64,000 nt of DNA, taken from the NCBI GenBank assembly GCA_965644295.1, contig CBFFRP010000035.1, forward strand, positions 1 through 64,000. Reading direction: 5' to 3'. A program made the translations under genes and the position numbers. A model generated the notes under the pieces. The model saw only the letters and a program-made list of their open reading frames with translations. It did not search any database and had not been told where the DNA came from. This document shows positions 51,873-61,500 of the stretch, piece by piece; the first letter of the stretch is position 1; the number at the start of each line of letters is the position of its first letter. This DNA comes from Paraphysomonas bandaiensis. Its lineage: Eukaryota; Chrysophyceae.

Positions 51873-54326
51873 GTGCTGCTATCACTGCCTACTCTATTCA
51901 ACAGTATGATAGTATCATTGACTCTCGATAAAGCATCTATCGACTCCATAGTTAAGAATGGTGTAGCATATGGGACATGTCTCGTGTTCGCTTTAACTGT
52001 TGGAGGTTACATGTGCAGTGGAGCAATGCACTCTCCACTCTATACATTATTCGGTATTGGTAAGCCCAGAACTAGAGTATCAGGCTTTGTCAAGCCCGGA
52101 TATGAATGTGTATGTATTGTTGAAGGTCACAATACGCAGTCCTGATGTGTGTGTTCAGGTGAAGGCCGAATTCGAGAAAATTCTTAATGACGGGATGGAA
52201 GATAAGGCACAAGCCTGTGCATTTGTGGGTGGTGAAGTTGTTGTTGACCTGGTAGGAGTTGTAGACATGGATAAGGCTCAGCATCCATCTGAGGACCATA
52301 TATACTCACACCAGTCTATTCAAAATGTCTTTTCGTCTACCAAGGCCCTCACTTCAATAGGTATATACCTGCTGCTATTCACAGTTCATAACTGTTTATT
52401 GTTTTTCTTTAAGTGGTGGCAATGTTGGTTGATAAAGGACACCTAAAGTATGATATGAGAGTGTGTGACGTTTGGCCAGGTGTGATTTGTCTCTGCATGC
52501 GTTACGCCACAGAAGATTCATATCACGTGGTATCGTGTAATGGTTCACTTTAATCACTATTCGTAGAATTTTCCCAGCAAGGAAAACACGTTATTACCGT
52601 GGAAGATCTGTTGAAGCACGAAGCTGGCCTTCAGAAGTTTGGCTTTTCTATTCCAGGTTACAGTGTGATATTGGTATAGCAGTCATGACATGACATGGTT
52701 AACCTCGTTTTACAGCTAAAGATCTTCATAGAAAAGCTCTCAAACAGAATTCTGTTAGTAGTTTAATTGCAGGTGTATATATATATGTCTCGTGTAAATT
52801 CCTTTTGATTGAGTTTATCAACGTGGTGCAGAAAGCTCCTCAACTCGCAGCGATCAGGCTTCTGCGGATGCACAGAGAATGTACCATTATCTAACACGAG
52901 ACATCATCGTTAATGAGGTGGTTATGCGTGCGGATCCACAGGGCAGGACTGTTGGTGAGATCATCAGAGATGACATTGCTGGCCCACTAGGATTACGTGA
53001 CCAGGTTCACCAATTGTTATTCAGCTATTTTTTTGACCCGAGTAGTATTTTCCTTGTACTTAATAGTATTTATAGTTGACCCTGGGTGAAGAGACTGTGA
53101 TTCACAAGAAAAATGTATTTCCCCTTGTCAAGAATCGACCTCTCTGGGTGTTGATGCAAATGTGTAATTTCATCACTGGGAAGCTTAAAGCGCTTCACTG
53201 TGTGATACATTTATTCCTGTTGAATGTATGTGGTTGTGGTAAATAGTCATAATTGCTTATGATGCACATTAGCTGCGCTTGCTATTGTTGCTGAAGTTCA
53301 TTGCTACTTGTTATTGTTATACTTCATGAGCACATCATTGCGTGTGAATGCTAAGTTCACTGTTTGTACTAATCTACTTTGTCATGTTCATTTTATCTTA
53401 AAAACAGTTGTAGGCTCCGATGGTGTACGGGATTGCCCAGTTCCTGTATGGCCCCAATTATGCGAAACCGTCGATAGTGTTAGGTAAGACCACGTGATTA
53501 TCATTTTGTTGTGACGTAGCTACGCCTCTCCGAATTAATGCAATGATGAAATTTATTTCCTAACATACAAGTACAAAACTGGATGCTGCATGGGCAACAA
53601 TATGTTCCGAATTCTACACAACTTGTAAATTATAGATGTCCTATTTACGTGAAGTTTTCTTTGTCAGGTGATGGCCATCCTGACCATATGTTTATTGGGG
53701 ACCTTTTCAATCATGATCATATCAGAGAAGCAGAGGTATGCACTGCAGCTGTTGCAAGAGAAGATAATGTGTAGATATTAATGTGTATTTCATCGATATG
53801 ATAACACACTGCCAATAATAATTTATGTGTCAGGTGCCCAGTGCGAATGGTCATGCCTCTGCATTTGCCCTTGCGAAGACTGCGTCGGTGATGTCAGCAG
53901 GTGGATCCGCTCATGGAGTGCAACTTCTCTCCCCGACTACATACCGGGATGCCACAGGGAATATCACCGATAAATACGATAAAAGCCTTCTCAGCAGTAC
54001 TAGGTTCACGAGAGGGGGGTGGGCTGTGTTTGATACCTCATTTGCGCACTATCGACATGGGAGCATAGGATGGTTTGGAATAGGTGGTAGCGCTATGATG
54101 TGGCATAGGTACGAAACTTGTGTTGTGAGTGTATATTATCAAAGTTTTGTTGGTATTACAATGACTGTGTTGTCGTTTCTGTTATAGAGACCTTGACATC
54201 GGATTTGGGTATGCGGGCACGTTATTGAGTGCTGATGTAGGGAACAAACACTCTGCACTCATACAGAATGCTGTCATTTCTGCAGCCATGAAATTAAAGT
54301 CATCTACTGACAGGAATGCAGTTTGA
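51873..54326 (+). CDS. Serine beta-lactamase-fold hydrolase (LACTB-like)
   Basis: This member of the class C beta-lactamase/penicillin-binding fold is an esterase or peptidase rather than a resistance enzyme. Eleven exons are read: 51873-52109, 52159-52360, 52414-52479, 52567-52656, 52716-52772, 52832-53004, 53076-53225, 53414-53483, 53668-53735, 53834-54108, 54188-54326, for 508 codons. The end of exon 7 is my least certain boundary. An N-terminal hydrophobic segment (VAYGTCLVFALTVGGYM) suggests membrane anchoring. The SxxK motif is in QNVFSSTKALTS. DVWPEFSQQGKHVITVEDLL, KHEAGLQKF, IAGPLGLRD, VPSANGHASAFALAKTASVM and GWFGIGGS (a Lys-Thr-Gly-like site) are family signatures. The start at 51873 is the first ATG after the tRNA; 51906 is an alternative. 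Confidence 0.9.
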
Positions 54327-55117
54327 TTTTATAGTTTATAAAAGTAGTATAGAGTGCGTAATGCATTGCGTATGGTGGCTTGTATCTTACTTAAATATAG
54401 TTGAGTCTGTGTAAAGATATATACAGTATTTAGTATTTCCAAGTTACCTGCAGAATATACTTGTACTTATATGTAATCGCGTACGAGTATCTCTTACATA
54501 CAACGATCCAAGTTCAATTATACTAGTGTAGCGTTTTACAACAATTTCATATTTACAATGTAAATATACATATATACACACAACAAACATTATATAAGAA
54601 GATGCGCTCTCTTAGACAGGGCCCTCAACAAAGCCGGACTCGCACCTTTTCGTGGTTGTCTACATTAGTTTTCTACATTGTTTTCTACGTAATTGTTTTC
54701 TACATTAGTTCTGACTCTTACATGCCTATTGCTGTAAGTGACATTTTTAAGTGACAGCATAGATGAAATTATGAGGAACTGAACATTATGGTATCCACTT
54801 CACACTCCCCAAGAGTTTAAGAATCTACAAGGTGTAATATCAGTATTTCTTTGATATATGAGAATTCAAATTTAGTAAATCTTATTGCTTGTTAGTCTGC
54901 TACTAAAGTATTTCGTAAGTCTCCATCAAGATCGTATAGTTAGGTTGCCGTAATATTTATGAAAATTACTCAACACCTCAAGCAGTTGTCGCCATATATA
55001 TTGACAATATAGAACAGAAAACTGTCTATCACACAATTTTTCATCAGTGAAAAATCATTTGCTATTGAAACACCATATGTACATAAAATACTCTTCTCGT
55101 AGTATTCACAGTGGTTG
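54327..55117. other. Intergenic; repeat family 2 short copy
   Basis: 54690-54740 contains GTTTTCTACATTAGTTCTGA, then CTCTTACATGCCTATTGCTG, matching 21640-21695. GTTTTCTACAT(T) words repeat three times at 54665-54710. The rest is AT-rich with no recognised gene. Confidence 0.55.
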
Positions 55118-57935
55118 CTAGACCAATGAGTCGATATCTGCTACGTCATTCATCTGCACGCCTTTCAAGCAATCAATTACGTAATTTTCGTCCTGCACTG
55201 CTGCACAACTGGAGTATTCGGAGTCATCATCTAGGTGATGATTTATTTTACTAGTATTTGAGTATTCAGAACTGGCTTCACTGCATATACTTAGGTCTTT
55301 ACGCAAATTCGTTGTGATATGAACTGCAGATGATATTGGACGCGATTTCAATAAAACTGAAATTGCGAATGAGATATGATATACAAATTGACAAAAAATC
55401 CTACCAGTAGATAATATCTTCAGTATTGCATCCAGAGTGCAGGGTTTTATAATTACATCGTCAGCACCAGATGCAATGAATCGAGCCCGTTCTTCAGGCA
55501 TTGCATTTCCAGTCAAGAATACGATAAATCCAGTGAAGCCTAATTTTCTTATACGAGATGTAGCTTCTGCGCCACCCATTTCAGGCATTGTAGCATCCAT
55601 CACAATAACATCGAAGGGACAATTCATATCAATAGACTCTTGCACCTTCGCTACGGCAATGAGGCCGTTCTCCGCCTGGACCTTTTCAATAACTCTGTTT
55701 CCAAGTAGCCGACAGACCATCTTTCTGCTCACCGCAGAGTCATCTACCACTAATACTCTTTTGACCTTGGGCTGCGATGAACCTTGCGGAATGCTACCTT
55801 GATGCAATAAAGTCGATTGTTCAATGCTCACATCTGCCACGCGAGTACGAAGGGATATCTCATCCGCAGTAGCACCTGTTTTCTGCAATGTGTCATTATG
55901 AGAAGCCAGACGAATCTCGAAAAAAAACATCGACCCCATTCCCAGCTCAGACATGACACCCATTCTTCCTGCATGCAGTTCAATAATTCCTTTAGAAACT
56001 ACAGGAAAACGTTCAGACTTAGAATTTGGAATTTATTTATAACTATATACTTACTCCAGAGCCCCAGACCAGAGCCACCACCATTGTGAAGATGGGATTG
56101 ACCGAAGTGAACAATATCCTTGAAGAGGCGTTTCCTGTCCTCCTGGGAAACATGAGTATAAAATATTAGCGAAGTTTACTAGCGCAATGTAATTCGCTAC
56201 AATGCGTATGTAAGATATTTAGTACTACAAATAAGAGCAATGAACACAAATCCCACAGATGCTTAGATCGTCATTATTTCGGTTATTAGCTGCATACTAT
56301 ATACAGCATGTAGTAATATTACCTCTTTTATACCCACACCGCTGTCATGTACTTCAACTCGTAATACACAGTCCTTCAAATCTGCCACAGTGAAAGTATT
56401 TGAATCAGCTGAATCTCGAGATAAAACATATTCCCTAGAGGCTCTTAAAGTTTCAGGGCGGACCATAGTCTTCGATTGAAAGGAGAATATCGGAGCTGAC
56501 GGGGTGGCTTTCGGAGCTAAAAAAGCGTATACATCGACATTGTCTCCAGACGACGTGAATTTGAGAGCGTTAGAAATTAGGTTTCTAAGTACTTGACTTA
56601 TCTTTTTCACATCCACATTCAGCATTACATTAAGATGGCGGAGAGTTGGGTCGATATGGGTGTCGCCACTGTGAACATAGTTTACACCTTGTTGTCGTGC
56701 CTAGTAAAAAATATTCATTAAACTACCCACACCATATTTCCATGAGATATATATTAGCACCTGGACATCAAACGGGGCGGTAACAGATTCAATAAGATCC
56801 ACGGCAAGTATTTCCGTTATATTTAATGAAAGATTTCCAGCTTCTATACGATTCGCCATCAGGAACTCGTTCAAAATATCGATAGCTACTCGGCATGATG
56901 AATTAATATCTTCAAGGATATTTTTCACATCATCTCCTTCAGAGGGGATAGAGCTGTACTCTTTGTATAAAAGTTGGATACCCATGTATATGGTATTTAA
57001 TGGCGTGCGAATCTCATGGGACATGTAGCTCACGAAATCTCTTTTTGAATTGATCATGTGCTATTATAACATGTTACGCACATACTGACAACGCACATAT
57101 GAGTACTCACTTCAGCAAGAGACTTTTCATGCCTTGCTTGTCTTCCTGGAATTGTGGTGGCTAATATGCATATCAGAATATCCGATATACCGATATACGT
57201 TATGTCTGCCACAGAGACAATCACCAGACACTTCAATATGTAATTTATAACATAAAGAGTGGCGTAAACGGTTTTGTACACACATGACTCCTCTTTACGC
57301 TTAGCTTCAAAATACCTCTGGACGAGCATAGCTATTACTATTGTGGTAGATACGCCATCTACGAACCGGGCAAAGATTACCCAAACAGGATGAATCACAG
57401 ATTCAGCAAACCCTTCCCATAACGTGGTCTGCATTGCAAACGCGCTCATAAACCCAACACACGAAACCGCGCATGCCGTGTCCCTTGAACACCCATCATG
57501 CAACAGAAAACTTAATAGAGTGCCTCTCAACAAAGTTTCACGCATGGCCACACTGCACACCGCAATAGCAACAGACCCCTCACTCAAGCTATCCAGTGCA
57601 ATATATGCCACTATATTCGGCACAGTGAGTGCCAATACAATAAACCAACGAGGTATTAGAGATCTAACAGGAAGTTGGTAATCTAGAACAGTGTCTAAAG
57701 ACATTGGTAAGGAAGTGGACACAGCTACAATTAGGGTCAATCTATAAAATGACCAATACTGCTCCTCCGATGGGCGAAAGTTATGAATATCTCCACTGAA
57801 GACACCTCTGGAAAAAAATGGAATGAAACAACACAAACTCGCAAATAAAGTGAAAATGAGAAAAGCTTCACTAGGACGACAAGTGTATATCAACCTCATG
57901 GCACGAGTGGTTTTATCTGTCATTCTTCTGTTCAT
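55118..57935 (-). CDS. Membrane hybrid histidine kinase with receiver domain
   Basis: This is a two-component sensor kinase. Exons 57935-57111, 57060-56761, 56700-56323, 56142-56055, 55998-55405, 55356-55118 give 807 codons and keep the frame. The first 275 residues hold several hydrophobic segments (IFTLFASLCCFIPFFS, WFIVLALTVPNIVAYI, LVINYILKCLVIV-like), a multi-pass sensor module of unknown ligand. Then HEIRTPLNT (His phosphoacceptor), NLISNALKFT (N box), VEVHDSGVGIKE (G1), GGGSGLGLWISKG (G2, across two introns) complete the kinase. A receiver follows with RVLVVDDSAVSRKM, phospho-Asp in VIVMDATMPEMGG, FLTGNA and IIKPC. The C-terminal 75 residues are acidic and unassigned. The kinase is intact by motif. 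Confidence 0.94.
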
Positions 57936-58569
57936 TGGACTGACACTGCCTCAACTATACACTAACTCAACTGACAATGCATATCACTGTGTGTTTATGA
58001 ATGTAAAGGGTATTGGAAGAGGAGAAAGTGCTCTTCTCGCTCTAGATGGTGAGATGGAGAGCCATAGAGTTCCACACAAGACCAACAAGTAAGTGACTAT
58101 GTTACTATGTCATCGCACTGAAGCAAGCCGTAATATTTCCACCAATGATATCAGCTCCCAGTTAAATAAAATAATTTGATTCGTGAATACTCCACAGCCT
58201 GTCTATCTGTAATCACTACAATGTAGTTTGGTGCGTATACGTACCGGTATACCATATTCTGAACAAGATATGTCATGATGTGTGCTGCTCCTGCTGTACA
58301 TATACTCTACGTACATGTGTATACCGGTCGGTATGTCTGCCGAAGTTTGGAATTCTGTTGCAAGATTTTCCTCATCGAACTCCATTTTGAGTCCAACACA
58401 CACATACGTACATACATATATATATATATCTAGACCCCGCCCGCTATCTTTCATTGATATCAATGTACTGGACTTTTATGGATACTTTTGTGTGACTTAT
58501 GATTGAGTGAAGTGGAAATTGAGATTGATTTTAATTTAAGTTGAACGTGAGACACTTCTCGACAGCCAT
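57936..58569. promoter_or_regulatory. Divergent promoter, histidine kinase / LRR giant gene
   Basis: The interval includes TACGTACCGGTATACCATATT and CTGCTCCTGCTGTACATATAC (58290-58310), words close to the recurrent GCTGTA(C/T)AT-TATAC motif, and (TA)n near 58417-58428. A 634-bp divergent control region is inferred. Confidence 0.45.
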
Positions 58570-61500
58570 ATGAATATATTGACTCTATCGCTCCTGTCAG
58601 TGATACACGTCATCTTCTTTCTTGCCTTAGGTGTACATTCTTCGCCCTATAGCGATAAGGAGGATAATTTTTTGTGTGAATTTATCTCTGCATCTAATGT
58701 AAACTCCAAAGCTGCAAGTTGGGTATGCGTTGACGTAGCCGACAAATGTAACTGGCTGGGCATAACATGTGAGAGTACGTTCATAACAAATATAGATCTC
58801 GATGCTTTGAGTATAACTGGAACCTTACCCTCCAGTATTGGACTTCTTACAAAGTTAACTTATTTAAAGCTGAGGAAAAATCGTATCAGTGGAACTTTAC
58901 CCAGTACTATTGGAAATTTAGCCAAGCTTGAACACTTTCAAATCCAGGAAAATTCGTTCAGTCAGAGTTTTCCGGATGTATTTTCTTCTTTGACATCTCT
59001 GCGAAAGATATATATACAGAAGAACCAATTCAATGGAAGTTTGCCTGAGTCCTTGGGTAATTTGAACTTAGAATTCATCGGATTTCATAGTAACTTGTTT
59101 ACGGGCACCCTTCCGTCATATATTGGTGGAATGTCCGCTTTAACGGGACTATCGATTAATGATAACCAGTTTACGGGACCGCTTCCATCAGAACTTGTGG
59201 GTTTGACACATTTAAGCTCTATTACCATACACAGAAATTTATTTAATGGGTCTATTCCTAATATATTCGTGCATATGTCAAAAATGACGGAGTTATCATT
59301 ACATGATAATTTTTTTTCTGACGATTTACCATCGTCAATCGGTATGCTGTCGTCACTAGTTGATCTGCAGGCACAATCAAATTCTATAACTGGTGTTCCA
59401 TCTTCTGTGAGCGCGTTAAGTACATTGACTCTACTGAGATTGGATGAAAACCCGCTGAGTGGTAGCGCTGTGCTAGATAATATCTTATCCATAACAAGCC
59501 TCGAGCACTTGGAGTTGAGTGATGCAACTTTGGGACCTACACTTCCCTCTTCTGTTGGAAATTTAAGTAGACTTGTTCACCTTGAAATGGGGTCATGTGG
59601 ATTTAACACTCCACTTCCCCACGAACTGACCCAGCTGAGTATTCTGTCGACTCTAGATTTCAGTGGAAATGATTTCACAGGCGCAGTCCCTGCAGGACTT
59701 TGGCAACTCGACAACCTTGTACACTTGTCTTTAAATTGGAATGAAGTTGAAGGTACCATTCCTACCTCTGTTGGGTCGTTAGGGAAGCTGACGGAGCTTG
59801 CCCTGTCTGGAAATAGTTTTCATGGCATCCTCCCAACGGAAATGGGTGATCTGAGCAATCTTCATGTACTTCACATTGAGCAGAACAGTTTTACTGGGCC
59901 GATACCGTCATTTTTTGGCCAATATGCTAAGTTATCTCAACTTGAAATGAATGAGAATGTATTTTCTGGTTCCATCCCGTCATCGATGGGAACACTAAGC
60001 AACCTTGTTACAGTCATGATGTATTCTAATTCTCTCACAGGATCTGTTCCAAGCGGCTTTGGTGAAATGAGTAAACTTCGGTTTTTACATCTTCAAGGAA
60101 ATAATTTGAATGGTATATTTCCCAGTGAAATATGTAACCTTGGGTCGCTATCCGAATTTTTCCTTGTGGACAGCACCTCCAATATGTGTAATTTACCACC
60201 AACTGCTATTCCAACTTCTATACCATCTCATCGTCCCAGTAGCGATCCCACTGGACAGCCTACTAATGTTCCTACGGGATCTCCTACTACATCGATGCCT
60301 ACAGATGTACCCTCTTATGTTCCTACAGGATCTCCAACTACATCGAAACCAACTGGCCAGCCTTCTTGTGTTCCTACAGGATCTCCTACTACATCGATTC
60401 CAACTGGTCAGCCTTCTTCTGTTCCTACGGGATCTCCTACTACATCTAAACCAACTGGCCTACCTTCTTCTGTTCCTACAGGATCTCCTACTACATCGAT
60501 ACCAACTGGTCAGCCCACCAATGTTCCTACAGGATCTCCTACTACATCGAAACCAACTGGTCAGCCTTCTTCTGTTCCTACGGGATCTCCTACTACATCG
60601 AAACCAACTGGTCAGCCTTCTTCTGTTCCTACGGGATATCCTACTACATCGATACCAACTGGTCAGCCCACCACTGTTCCTACGGGATCTCCTACTACAT
60701 CGAAACCAACTGGTCAACCTTCTTCTGTTCCTACAGGATCTCCTACTACATCGATACCAACTGGTCAGCCCACCAATGTTCCTACAGGATCTCCTACTAC
60801 ATCGAAACCAACTGGTCAGCCTTCTTCTGTTCCTACGGGATCTCCTACTACATCGATACCAACTGGTCAGCCCACCAATGTTCCTACGGGATATCCTACT
60901 ACATCGATACCAACTGGTCAGCCCACCACTGTTCCTACAGGATCTCCTACTACATCGAAACCAACTGGTCAACCTTCTTCTGTTCCTACGGGATCTCCTA
61001 CTACATCTAAACCAACTGGCCAACCTTCTTCTGATCCTACAGGATCTCCTACTACATCGAAACCAACTGGTCAGCCTTCTTCTGTTCCTACGGGATCTCC
61101 TACTACATCAGAACCAACTGGTCAGCCCTCATCTGTTCCTACGGGATCTCCTACTACATCAGAACCAACTGGTCAGCCTTCTTCTGTTCCTACGGGATCT
61201 CCTACTACATCGATACCAACTGGTCAGCCCACCAATGTTCCTACGGGATATCCTACTACATCGATACCAACTGGTCAGCCTTCTTCTGTTCCTACAGGAT
61301 CTCCTACTACATCAAAACCAACTGGTCAGCCTTCTTCTGTTCCTACGGGATCTCCTACTACATCGATACCAACTGGTCAGCCCACCAATGTTCCTACGGG
61401 ATATCCTACTACATCGATACCAACTGGTCAGCCTTCTTATGTTCCTACAGGATATCCAACTACATCGAAACCTACAGATGGACCCTCTTATATTCCTACA

